The notes below the pieces were generated by a model. That model did not search any database and had not been told where the DNA came from. It was given only the letters and a program-made list of their open reading frames with translations. Below, one piece after another: positions 1 through 10,712 of a stretch of DNA of 64,000 nucleotides. The stretch is from Aplectana chamaeleonis (lineage: Eukaryota > Nematoda > Chromadorea > Rhabditida > Cosmocercidae), in assembly GCA_029168955.1 (NCBI GenBank), contig JAPDOI010000117.1, forward strand, positions 1,665,241-1,729,240, given 5' to 3'. Numbering within the stretch: the stretch's first letter is position 1; every line of letters begins with the position of its first letter. Made by a program: the position numbers and the translations under genes.

Positions 1-243
1 GAACTGATTCTCGTTATAATAAACATCGTTTTTTACCTTTTTGTCTCAGAATAAAAATATACCAGATGAAGATGTTCTGACGTTTAACAAATTAAACATT
101 CCGCTGACAACTAACGAAAACCAGAAACATTGAGCTGTATTCACTCGTAAAGAAGATCCCTGGAATTTCAGTCGGAAAAACTTCGTGTAATCTATGTTTT
201 GAGAATGAAAATCATGTGGAAAGCTGCCTTCATGGACCTAGGA

Positions 244-2960
244 CCGAATCAAATAATTATTCGACAAATAGTCGAATAATTCGAATATTCGAGTACGCGA
301 GTATTCGAATATTATAATACTCAATTCAATCGGAATTTTCGATATCTGTTTTTTTTTTGAATGTTTGATTCGTTCGGCAATGTAAAATAGCTTGTTCTTT
401 CTCGAATAATCATTCGGAACTTGAACTTAATTTTTTTTGCATATTCGAGTCGATCGAAATTTTTGAACGTCCAGTTTTTTCGAATACTCGATTTATTCGA
501 TCAACTGAATTACTGAATTTTCAAATTTTCCGAATACCCATTCGAACTGCATAAAGAACACGTTCCTAAATTTATTTATTCTTCCGAAGGAATTTGAGAG
601 GGCTTAATCGACTTTATTCGAAAATTTAAAAAACGCGTCGATTGAAATTTCCGGAAATATTTCGAACTTTCGAGTTTTTTTTCGGATATTCGTGCAAATT
701 TTCTGATTACTCATTCGAATTGAATAGAGAGCAGGTTTTCGAATTAATTTATCTCTTCAAAAGAATTAGACATGGTTTATTGGGATTGAATAGAATTTTT
801 TGAAAAGGCTTCTTCCGAAATTTTCGCGATTAATTCGAAAGCTCGAGTTTTATCGAATAAAATTTCACATTTTACTAATGCTCATTCGAATCGAATAGAG
901 AACAGGCTTCCGATTTCATTTATTCATTCGAACACATTTGACATGGCTTATTCTTATTAATTCGAATTTTTTTTAAACGCTGCATCCGAAAATTTCGGGA
1001 ATAATTTGAAAATGTCGAAAATTTAGCCAAATTCTCGAATATTCATTCGAATTGATTGAAAAACAGGTTTTCGAATTTATTCATCCATTCGAAAAAATTA
1101 GAGATAGCTTATTCGGATTTATTAGAAAAATTTGAAAACGCTTCATTCGAAAATTTCGGGAATAACTGAAAAATTCGAGTTTTCTCGAACAAAAGTTTAA
1201 ATTTGCCGTATACTCGTCCGCATCGAATATAAGAAAGGTTTTATAATTGATTTATTGACTCGAAAAAACTCGACGCTTGTCCGGATTTTTTTAGAAAATT
1301 TTGAAAATGCGCCATTTGAAAAATCCGATTATTTGCAAATTCTAAGAATGCCTTCTTCGGGTTCTTGATTTATTCAGTAATTTCATGAAGAACACATTTA
1401 AACAATCCATTTACTCGAGACGTTTAAAAATTACGATTTTCGAGTTAATCGTTCTTTAATTCGAAATTTCGCATTTTACGAGTATTCGGCCAAATTTTCC
1501 GAAGACCATTTCGAATTGATCAGATTTTCCTAACACTCATTCCAACTGTATAGAGAACACGTTTTTTTTAGGTTCATTGAATCTTTCGAAAGAATTTGAG
1601 ATGTCTCCTTCGGATTTTTCCGAATTTTTCGAAAACTTTGGAAATTTTTGAAAATTCGATTTTTTTTGGATAATTGGCAAGATTGGCCGAAAACTTAATC
1701 GAATTGAATAGAGAACGGATTTTGGGATTTATTCATCTATTTGAAAGAATTTGAGATAGCTCATTTAGATTTATTCGAAAATTTCGAAAACTCACTATTC
1801 GAAAAATTCGGAAAAAAATAGAAAATTCGATTTTTTTCTAATGTTCGTCAATTTTTTTCCGAATACTCATCCGAACTGTGTAGAGAAAACGTTTCCAAAT
1901 TTCTTTTTTTTTTCGAAAGAATTCGAGATGACTTATTTGGATTTATTAGGAAATGCTGAAAACGATTCATTCGAAAATTCCGGCATTAATTCAAAATTTC
2001 GAGTCTTTCCGAATATTCGGCCAAATTTTCCGAATTCCTACCCAAAATGTATACAGAACAAGTTTTCAAATCTATTTATTCTTCCGAAAGAATTTGAGAG
2101 AGCTTATTCGATTTCGTTTGAAAAAATTTAAAAACGCGTCAGGCGAGAATTTCGGGAATAATTCGAAATATCGAGTTTTTTTTTCGAATAAAATTCCAAA
2201 TTTTCCGGATACTCATTCGAATTGAATATAGAACAGCTCTCCGAATTTAATTATCCATTCGAAAAAAAAATAGATCGCTTATTCGGATTTATTGGGAAAT
2301 ATTCTGATTTATTAGGAAATTTTAAAAACGCGTCATTCGAAAATTTCGGCAATAATTCGAAATTTCGAGTTTTTTCGAATATTCGGCCGAATTTTCCGAA
2401 TGCTTATCCAAAATGTATACAGAACACGTTTTCAAATCTATTTATCCTTTTGAAAAAATTTGAGAGGGCTTATTCGATTTCATTTTAAAAATTTTAAAAA
2501 CGCGTCAGGCGAAAATTCCGGAAATAATTCGAAAACTCGATTTTTTTTTTCGAATAAAAGTCCAAATTCTCCGGATACTCATTCGAATTGAATATAGAAC
2601 AGCTCTCCGAATTTATTTATCCATTTGAAAAAGAAAATTGAGGTCGCTTATTCGGATTTTTTCAGGAAATTTTAAAAACGCGTCATTCGAAAAATTCATT
2701 AATTTTCAAATTCCAAATTCACCTTATGTCAGCTATTCATTTATCAGGCAACTTTTTAAAGGCTATATTCGAAACGTTAATTCATTGGGAGATTTTTTAC
2801 ACGCGTTATTCGGAAAAAAAATCATTAATTCGCGAATTCTAGAAATGCCTTATTCGAATTTATCATTCAGTTGCTAATTCTAAAAAGGCTATATCCCAAA
2901 ATTTAATTTATTAAATTGTCTCTAAATTTTTTTTCACCAGGATCAAGAATATGATATTCG
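244..2960. repeat. Satellite array, ~172 bp monomer, TTCGAA-rich
   Basis: AT-rich DNA with diverged tandem units. A landmark of the form 'aattgaatagagaacag' (with variants) recurs near 546, 718, 890, 1050, 1210, 1545, 1700, 1873, 2045, 2218, 2408 and 2588, giving spacings of about 155-190, mostly near 172. The last four units alternate as A-B-A-B: the blocks near 2000-2170 and 2360-2510 match each other better than their neighbours, as do 2170-2250 and 2510-2625, so there is a higher-order dimer of about 365-371 bp. The small open frames here are by-products of the repeat and are not genes. The 243 bases before the array show nothing recognisable. Confidence 0.85.
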
Positions 2961-3194
2961 AATTTAATTCAAATTTATTAATATCTCATTCTTTCAAAAC
3001 CTAGCGTCGAATCCCCATGTCTACTGAAAACTGCTCATATTTGTAACATTTTGGCCTATCACAAACCTTGCCGACTTACTTTCTAACTTTTGATGGAATT
3101 TGTACTTTGATGAATATTATTGATGCTCGTCCATTGTAACCATTTCGAATGCCACGAATCTATTTCGATTCAAAATTGGCGCTTCCCCGCAGGA

Positions 3195-3375
3195 CACCTC
3201 CAACTGCTATAGGATGGGCGGTGTCCGGGCCGACATTGGCGCCGGCGAGATGTTGTTTGGCGGCCGCCGTGGCAGTCCCCGTGCCACCTCGCAGATTTTT
3301 CTAGAATTTCTCATGGTGTCTGCGTCTATTCGGACGTTCCGTTTGTCCTTATTACAACCACCCGTCTTTAGATAG
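3195..3375 (+). other. GC-rich coding-like island (possible 3' exon)
   Basis: A GC-rich block in AT-rich surroundings. It follows a good acceptor (ccccgcag, ending at 3194) and reads open on the plus strand to a TAG near 3373, with a Gly/Arg-rich stretch (MGGVRADIGAGEML, then FGGRRGSPRATSQ). I do not recognise the protein. It could be a terminal exon of a gene lying mostly left of the window, an exon fragment carried by a repeat, or chance. The minus-strand frame through the same block (3207-3515) runs on into tandem-repeat DNA and looks less likely. Confidence 0.2.
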
Positions 3376-3429
3376 CTGACCACCCTCGATTTGAGGCCTC
3401 TTGCCCTTGATTTTGCACTAAAACTCGAG

Positions 3430-3950
3430 AAAAGACAGCATTTTGGCCTAAAATTTGAAAAAAATGGTTTGGGTAACTTTTGCTTTGAAAATCTGTTTTG
3501 AGTTCTAAACTTCACATCTTGTACTGATTCTCTTACTGATATCTTCTTCTGTGGTTTAAAGTCCTTGTGGACGAACAGGTTACCGAGAAAATCTACTCTG
3601 GGCCGCCTTAATATCGATCTTCGCCTGATTTGCTGTTTTGGGCCTAAAATTTGAAAAATTGCCTTAGGGTCGATTTTCTCTTGAAAATCTGTTTTGAGTC
3701 CTCAACTTCACATCTTGTACTGATTCTCTTATCAATATATTCTTCTGTGGTTTAAATTTCTTTTGGACGAATGAATGGGTTTCCGAGAAAATCTACTCTG
3801 GGCCCAAAATTTTTCGCTAGATATCGATCTTCCCCGTGCTTGCAGTTTTTAGCCTAAAATTGCGTTCAGACACTTCATTTTCTAAAATATCCTGTTTAGG
3901 GCCTAAACATTCACCATACAGAATCTGATTAATCGTCGTTCTATTTACTC
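3430..3950. repeat. Tandem repeat, ~198 bp unit, about 2.5 copies
   Basis: Two adjacent units share long blocks: 'ttcacatcttgtactgatt' at 3511 and 3707, and 'gagaaaatctactctgggcc' at 3585 and 3785. The spacing is therefore 196-200. A third, degenerate partial unit (cctaaacattcaccataca) follows at about 3880-3950. Confidence 0.75.
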
Positions 3951-5035
3951 AATTATAAGTTCTGAAGGTTAGTGCTGGCCACCGCCGAGAATTAGTGGCG
4001 TTTTTACGCGTTCGCACCGGATTTCTTGTTTTCACACGTTAGAACAGCATTTTATGGCAGCCATCTACGGTGAATCTCAACAAACTTGTCGAGAACACTG
4101 GGTGAAAGTGTTGAAATTTGAGCAATTCAGCGCGGTGGCAAAATACTAATCTGAGGGCCTTTCAGAGAGGCGTCGCTGCGAAATTTGCGGCATCGCTCCT
4201 CAGAGCGAGTGAAAAAAGGCGTGGCCTATCGATTGCCGCCGCGTCATGTTTTTTCTCAGCGTCTCTTATTTCTTCGCTGCCCTTTAAGTTTGATCATAGC
4301 GCAGAAACATATTGGCGTGCCATCCCTCGCGTGTTCTGCAATCTCAGACATTCTGGAATCGATCAACAAAAACGATTTATAGGTTTCGAATAATATATCA
4401 GGAGACAGTACCACCAGTAGAATGACTTCCAAGTGAAAAGATTTGCATAACAATAATGGTGTCCACAACAAAAAATTATTAAACGCCATGACGAAATAAA
4501 TTCTGGATGACAAATCAAGTGACATGAGGAGATAAATCCTGGATAAACAATTAAATACCATGACGAAATTTATCCTGGATGGCGAACATCTAGTGAAATA
4601 GGCAAAAAATGGTTCTACAGAGTGTTAATGGGCAGATAGTAACGAAGGAACTGAAAACGCGAAATGCCGGACGGCACCGATTGCCAACACAGGCGTCAAA
4701 TGCAGTGTTTGGTGGTGCAACTGCACAACACACTGCAGATGTTACGCCTAAGTTATTGATTCCACCACAAATCATGGTAGAACCACGAATTCATAGCGGA
4801 AACGCTATTTGTGAGGTAGATGTTCATTTGATACGCTACTAAAAGAAGATGTGAGAGAATGATCAACATAAGAACTAAGAGAATTCTAAAATATATGAAA
4901 CGTGAAAAAAAGGAAGTAGCAGAAACTAGTAATGAATGGCTTAGGCCTTGTAACAGTTTTCATAGTTTTCGCTTGAAGAATAGGCCGTCACCCAGGGATC
5001 TCCCTCCGTTGAAGCAGATAGAGTAGAACGGATTT
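3951..5035. other. Unassigned stretch with a short degenerate repeat and one coding-like segment
   Basis: No gene could be supported. Three degenerate copies of a ~36 bp unit (ccatgacgaaataaattctg and relatives) lie at about 4485-4590. An open plus-strand frame at 4609-4842 follows a possible acceptor (gttctacag) and contains a Thr/Gln-rich stretch; a possible donor (ATCATG|gtagaa) lies near 4774. It has no recognisable family and I do not call it a gene. Confidence 0.3.
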
Positions 5036-5645
5036 TCACCCCCGATATACGACAGATTTTGCCTCCACGAAGGGGTTTTCCTCCCCTGAGCCACCGGCCA
5101 AATACGTTTCAAACGGATTCCCACCCGCGAAATACCCGATGTACGACAGATTTTTCCTCCACGAAGGGGTTTGCCTCCCCTGAGCCATCGTCCAAATACG
5201 TTTCAAACGGATTCCCACCCGCGAAATACCCGATGTACGACAGATTTTGCCTCCACGAAGGGGAATTTCCTCCCCTAAGCGACGGTGCAGCCGCAGGCTG
5301 CACCGTCCAAATAGGGTTTACACTGATTTTCACCCCCGAAATACCCGATACACGACAGATTTAGCCTCGACGCAGGGGATTTCCTCCCCTAAGCGACGGG
5401 GCAGCCGCAGGCTGCACCGTCCAAATAGGGTTAAAACTGATTTTCACCCCCGAAATACCCGATACACGACAGATTTAGCCTCGACGCAGGGGATTTCCTC
5501 CCCAAAGCGACGGTGTAGCCGCAGGCTGCACCGTCCAAATAGGGTTTAAACTGATTTCCACCTCCGAAATACCCGATACACGACAGATTTAGCCTCCACA
5601 CAGGGGATTTCCTCTCCTGAGCACCGTCCAGATAGGGTTATAAAT
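5036..5645. repeat. Tandem array with unit length switching from 94 to ~115 bp
   Basis: Six units are marked by 'acgacagattt', near 5051, 5145, 5239, 5354, 5468 and 5582. Spacing is 94, 94, 115, 114, 114. The longer units have gained a perfect hairpin in the same place: 12-base arms gacggtgcagcc / ggctgcaccgtc with loop gca, or near-identical forms with one change, at about 5281, 5395 and 5509. The array then ends in a unit without the hairpin. Confidence 0.85.
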
Positions 5646-6126
5646 GATTTCTAGAGAGTTTCCACCTCGAAATTAACGGATAACAGCCGACATCCTCAAT
5701 ACTAGTAAATTTTCATTCTCATTAATGAATTGCGATCAGTTAGTCTTGAATTGAGTTAGGGGGTCGTGAATTACATTATAGGCGTAGCTGGGAGCGGTGT
5801 GTGCAAGTGCATACCACACACCACAATGCATTATTTGACGGCTATGCTGGCAATTGGTGCTGTCCGGCATTTCTCCTCCAGTCGAAGGAACACTAGCTAA
5901 TATGAAGAAACTACAGCGACAAATAGCGACAGCGACAAAAATGGTCGAGACCAGTTGCCTCGCAAAACGTCGCAGAACGTCGCTCCCAGCTCGCGCCGTC
6001 GCTCCCATTCTGAAAACGCGACTTTCGCTCCCGTCGCAAGGCACGGTTTTCGCTGCGTGGCACCCCCCATCTCTCGCCACGCCGCCGCGACAGGGAATTT
6101 TTCTGCGACGCCACTTCGAAAGGCCC
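5646..6126. other. Unassigned stretch, no gene seen
   Basis: Unique-looking sequence. From about 5920 it becomes rich in CGTCGC-type runs. Overlapping open frames on both strands (5736-6281) share no codon structure with a known family. I see nothing else here. Confidence 0.3.
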
Positions 6127-6262
6127 TATTAAATTCAAATCGCGGCGGGTTAAATCTCACTAGCGATTGGCTGGTAATCATTAGACAGCCGCCGTTAAGA
6201 TTTAAACCGCCGCGGTTTGAATTTAAATGTTTTTTCTTGAGAAAACAAGCCACGGACCTAAC
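6127..6262. mobile_element. Miniature inverted-repeat element, partial
   Basis: Inverted arms 'aaattcaaatcgcggcggg' (about 6131) and 'ccgccgcggtttgaattta' (about 6210) enclose ~60 bp. The right flank (aagccacggacctaactata) matches, in opposite orientation, the end of the TA-flanked element at 56132-56285 (tatagttaggtccgtgg), so both belong to one family and this copy's left end has decayed. Confidence 0.55.
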
Positions 6263-6844
6263 TATAGTTCTCTCCATCTAGCTTGAAATGTGCTGTGAAT
6301 TTTCTATTTGGCTCTTTGCCAGAGCACCTGAACACCATCTTACTTTATATTTTAGTCTGAATTTTTGCCCACTTGATTATGGATTGTCTCTTCTTGAGTT
6401 TTAAAGCCACGTTTTCGTTCTTGAAGGTGAAGTGACAGGAAGTAAATGCCGTGCGTTCGAAATTTCCTAAATGCCTCGGGGGTTCTCGAAAAGGACGATT
6501 CGGGTATAAACTTTTGAATGGGGGCGCTAAAAGTAAATGTCGGTTCCGTCTGTCGCTGCTCTGAGGGTTTCTGTAGGTATGGTAGGCATAATGACATCAA
6601 AGGCCTCGGCGTAGTGGAAAATCTGCGAGCGAGCGAGCTAGAAATAAGGAAGGTTGGGGAGCACTACGCAGTTTGACCGCGCACGCGACCGCACCGGATA
6701 GGCTGCGACGGAGGTGGGTGCGCAGAGTGTCTTGCCCGTCGCGGAAATCGCAAACTCGCGGCGAAGCTCGCTGCGAAATGCGCGAGACGATTGTGATTTT
6801 CAAGCGATTTTGCGAGTTACTAGCGATTTGCAGTTTCTTTGCTA

Positions 6845-6960
6845 ATCTTTGCGGGCGGCGGCCAGGTGGTACGCCGCGCGCGGCCTGGAGCATGCGTTGC
6901 GTGTCGCGTCGCGGCGTACCACTAAGCGTTGATTCGGTCATTTCCCTTCAACGACTCCGC
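6845..6960. repeat. GC-rich dispersed palindromic repeat, copy 1
   Basis: The core 'ggccaggtggtacgccgcgc ... gagcatgc ... gcggcgtaccac ... gcgttgattc' is a near palindrome around GGTACGCCGCG / CGCGGCGTACC. The same module occurs at 8638-8740, and fragments occur at about 7733-7750 and 9005-9060. DNA between these copies (6263-9552) has no supportable gene. Confidence 0.6.
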
Positions 6961-8349
6961 CAACACGTAGCTAAATGCCTCACACGGAAACCAGAGATGC
7001 CCAGGGTTTCGGAGGCATCTAGTCTGATTTTGACACGAGAATTTACGTAAGTTACGGAAAGTTTAGCTTCAGCTGGTGAACTTTCAGCTAAAGCGCCCTC
7101 ATATTCTACGTAAATTTTCGCTACAGCACTGGGTCGATCGACCCACCCAGTCTTGATCTGTACTAGAAAGGCGATCTTCGCTCCGATCGAGCGCATCGCC
7201 GTTTCTTCCCCACGGCCTGCAGCATCCCAGCGGCCAAAATTATCCCTAGCAAAGTCTTCCAGAGAGCGACACGGGGTCACCCTCCACGACCACCCACAGA
7301 GTGTCAAGTTCTCCGTGGGTTGATTGGGCCAACACTGTTCGAACCGCATCCCTGCGTTGCGCGTAGCCAACGCGGGTTGAGATTGCATTCCAACACAGGC
7401 TGTCGCTAAATCCGTAGATTCTCGCTACAAAATTATAGCGAGAATGTACGGGGCTAGCGTCAGAGAGATCAATGTTTTAAATTTAGCCTTCGTTTTTACG
7501 TAGAATACGCGCAGAATTTGCACCCTTGTAGCCTTGACACAAAAATATGCGGGTTTTAGCTATCGTAGCCAAAACCCGTAGTTTACCGCTACATGGAATG
7601 AGGCGGCGTTTCAGGCCGCGCCCTCGGAGGTATCTAGCTACGCATAGGCAGGGGAGATGTATGGAAACACTCGTATGTTAGGAACAGTGCAAGAAGGTGC
7701 CATAAATGAAGTTCAGGGAAGCAAGCGTCGCCGCGCGCGGCGTACCACCCTTCCCGCACCCAATATTTGCGATTAATTCACGATACTAGTCAATCCTCAT
7801 AGTATTCAACATTTCAACTCTGCCAGCACCATCATTCAAAGTTTTGAGAGCTATATATTTTGTTTATTTCGCTTGCAGTTTTCCAACTATTCGTCATTTC
7901 CTACGTCTGTTTTTATACAAGAACACTAGTGCTCAGCCGTGAAAGATGCAAACACCATCAGTTGTAGTTACGTTCTAATTTAATTTTTGCTGTCATTAGG
8001 TTAAAATGGACAAATATGCACAACGAAGATGGTTTGTGTCACACCCGGTTACGTCCAGGGAATAGAAAGTTAGAAAAGCCAACAGACAAATTGTGGAAAC
8101 AGCAGATTCCGAATCAAATCTCACCAAACTAATGAAATGAAAGTCTTTAAATTGCATCCGCGCTCTAATCGGAATCACACTGCGGGGATGCCTGCGACTC
8201 CGCTGCAAAATTTTCAAGGCCACGCCCCCATTCGCTCGGTCGCTCGCGCGCAGCTTTTCCAGTTTGCCGACGCCTTAATTGGCGTAACATGCCTAAGTTT
8301 CTCGAGAAATGACAACTTGACTTCCAATCCGGGTTCGGCGCCCCACAAA

Positions 8350-8530
8350 ACGCCTAAGGGGTCGTTTATACTTCCGCCGCCAAGCGGCGCGTACAGTGAA
8401 ATCCTATGATGATGTTCACGCGTGCGGCACGATCGATACTATAGGCGTAATTTATACTTCGCCGCCTAGCGACGAGGCGAAGTGCGATTGTAGAATGTTG
8501 ATCGTGCAGCGCCGCGTTATCAATATTGCA
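8350..8530. repeat. Dispersed GC-rich repeat related to 62905-63010
   Basis: The block 'ggtcgtttatacttccgcc' with a following gcggcgcg run occurs here at about 8359 and again near 62910. Both copies continue into related cgatcgatacta / gcgatcaatacta segments. The extent was set by eye. Confidence 0.45.
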
Positions 8531-8637
8531 GAGATGAATTGCGTCGGGCCGCTCGACCGCTGGAGTGTAAAAGACGCCTAAGTGAAATTCTTAAATCAAA
8601 AATTTGAAAGTTTGGCCAACTTATCCGCCCTAGTGCA

Positions 8638-8740
8638 CCGGCCAGGTGGTACGCCGCGCGGCGGGGAGCATGCTTTGCGTTTGCGTGTCGCTTTGCGGCG
8701 TACTAGCACGCGTTGATTGATTCATTTACCTTAAACTAAA
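8638..8740. repeat. GC-rich dispersed palindromic repeat, copy 2
   Basis: This matches 6845-6960 closely ('ggccaggtggtacgccgcgc', 'gagcatgctttgcgt', 'gcgttgattgattcattta'). It includes the same inverted core with one arm degenerated (gcggcgtactag). Confidence 0.6.
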
Positions 8741-9552
8741 TGTTTGTAAACTCGCCTACTACTCATGTGATAGGATCAGTGCAAGAAGGTGACAGAAATA
8801 AGGTTCATAGAAGTCAGCGTTCACCGGAAATTTGAAAATTACTTTTTTGCCACCTGATTTCTGGGAACATAGTAAGTTTTAATGGAGACCACTAAGGACT
8901 CAATATTTCTGGGTTACGTAAAATAAGATTCATTCAAATACGGTTCTTAAACTGAGATGCGGTCACTTTATTTGTGTGGACTCCACGGTAAAGCGATGAA
9001 TCGTCGGTGGCACGCCGCGACGCTTCACTCGTCTCGTCTCGCTGCGCGCGGCTTACCATCCTTTCCTCACCCAATTGTGGGTCGCATTTGGCGACGCCCA
9101 TTTTTCCGTGCTGCCGCTCAAATTGAGAACAAATTCATGGTTCCCTCCTTCAAAGCCAGCAGTTGCGGAGCGGTAAACGGGACTGGCCAAGTGCCCCCCC
9201 CCTTTGCTGCGATAACACCAAAATTTCCCTCAGTGGGAAGCATTTGGTCAGTCAGCAGTCTACGAGAATTCGATTACTGACCCTTGGGTTTTTGATCAGC
9301 CCCCGAAACTACTCCCGAACAGCAAGTTTTAGATCCAAGTCGGAAACAAATTTCTGATTACTTGGAAAATTTGCTTTTCGGATACACTCAATTCTTTCGC
9401 ATTACAATATGGTGGGTGTATCCGCGAAAGAGATGGCTGCGGACCACTCAGCCTGCTCGCCTGTCACGTGCGCCGGTCGATCACCATATTTCTCGGGGGC
9501 GCACACGAAGCAGTGCAGGCCGCTGAAGTGTCTGCAGCCAACATTGTCGGGG

Positions 9553-10542
9553 CAGGGTTGGGCACGCTTGCGACCGGTCGCAACGGGTGGTCGTAAAAAA
9601 TTGCGAAAGCTTTCGAAAAATAGAATTTTTTTTTGGTGGGGGGAGGTTCGTAAAATTTTCGGAAAAGTTGGGGTTTATCTCCAAACCACTCGGAAACGTC
9701 TCGAAATATGACATTCTTAGACCAACGTTTGATGTATAGCGCCGTGTACTGCATCGCAGCCATTTCTCTATCCCAGGGGGGGGGTAGTAAAATTATGGTC
9801 ACAGGTCGCAACGGTCTGCTCAACCCTGTGTCGGGGTTGTCCCATATATCTATACAAATGATTTTTTTTTGGAAAATTCGTGAGGCATGCAGTAAATTTT
9901 GATCAGTGTTGAAGATCAGTGAAACACAGGACAGTGCCAATAACATCAGCAACATATGGTTTTCTAAAATACTTAATTGATATAAAAAGCCTCGCATGAC
10001 TTGCTTTACACTGAAACACGTGAGGCAGTCTCCTTGCAACATCGAGGCAACTAGTTTCGAATCGAGCTCGCCCCATTATGGTGAAAATGTCGCTCTTCCT
10101 AGTGAAAATCTGGGGCGACCACAATCCTAAGTCGCCTCACATTTTCACTTGGCAGGGCGTAATTTTTACCGTAATGAAGGGACCTCGATTCAGGACTTCT
10201 TGCCTCGATGCTGCAGGGCGACTGCTTATTTGTACAGTGTAAAGAAAGTCATGTGAGGCTTGGCTGCAGGGTTAAGCAGGTCGTTGCGTCAATTTTTGGC
10301 GAAGCTACGACCCCCCACCTGTTGAGCAAAAGTTTTGAAGAAAATCTAAATTTTTTACAATCCCCCTGCCAAGCATAGAATTCAAGCTTCTCGAGAGTGA
10401 AAAAAAATCAGAAAACGTTAACAATTGTGGTAGAGTTGGGTCAAATCGTACGAGCCCTCCCCCGATTTTCTTTTTTTTTTCAAAGAATTTCCAGTCATTT
10501 TGTTACACCCGTTGCGCCGAGTCGCAACCCTGCCCAACCCTG
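9553..10542. mobile_element. hAT-like non-autonomous DNA element, ~990 bp
   Basis: Left end CAGGGTTGGGCACGCTTGCG and right end (reverse complement) CAGGGTTGGGCAGGGTTGCG form terminal inverted repeats. The similarity runs inward through a poly-T / GGGGGAGG segment. CAGGG termini are typical of hAT elements, but no clear 8 bp target duplication is visible. No transposase frame was found. A separate inverted-repeat element (9987-10262) lies inside. Confidence 0.6.
9987..10262. mobile_element. Nested miniature inverted-repeat element
   Basis: Arms of about 130 bp, beginning AGCCTCGCATGACTTGCTTT on the left and AGCCTCACATGACTTTCTTT on the reverse-complemented right, meet around a short centre. 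It lies wholly inside the hAT-like element at 9553-10542 and so inserted after it. The long minus-strand frame over this region (9464-10042) is a by-product. Confidence 0.65.
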
Positions 10543-10685
10543 CTTGGCTGATAGATGGAACAACCTCACTCGGTACTGCTATATATAGGTGTACCAATAC
10601 TCATCATGCTATTTATAAATAATATTTTCTGGAAAAGTGTCGCATGTGTTGCGTTTTTTGCCGTGTATTCCTCGAAATCATCCCC

Positions 10686-10695
10686 GTTTTTGCAG
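10686..10695 (+). promoter_or_regulatory. Putative trans-splice (or 5' UTR) acceptor of the cyclophilin gene
   Basis: A TTTTTGCAG acceptor ends 17 bases before the cyclophilin ATG, with no upstream in-frame coding sequence. In nematodes such a site just before the start codon is commonly a spliced-leader acceptor. A conventional 5' UTR intron would look the same. A TATA-like string (ctatatatag) lies near 10578. Confidence 0.4.
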
Positions 10696-10712
10696 TAGTT
10701 GCACCGGAGAAC

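Noticed and set aside
1841..2877. Four overlapping frames of 79-96 residues with similar sequences
   Set aside because: They are translations of satellite monomers.
5036..5645. Repeat/hairpin alternation resembling a CRISPR-like or attachment-site array
   Set aside because: The hairpin is inside a longer tandem unit; no unique spacers exist.
6597..7388. Frames of 114-146 residues on both strands
   Set aside because: GC-rich palindromic repeat DNA with open frames on both strands; no motif or splice structure.
9464..10042. 192-residue minus-strand frame
   Set aside because: Runs across the nested hAT-like and inverted-repeat elements.
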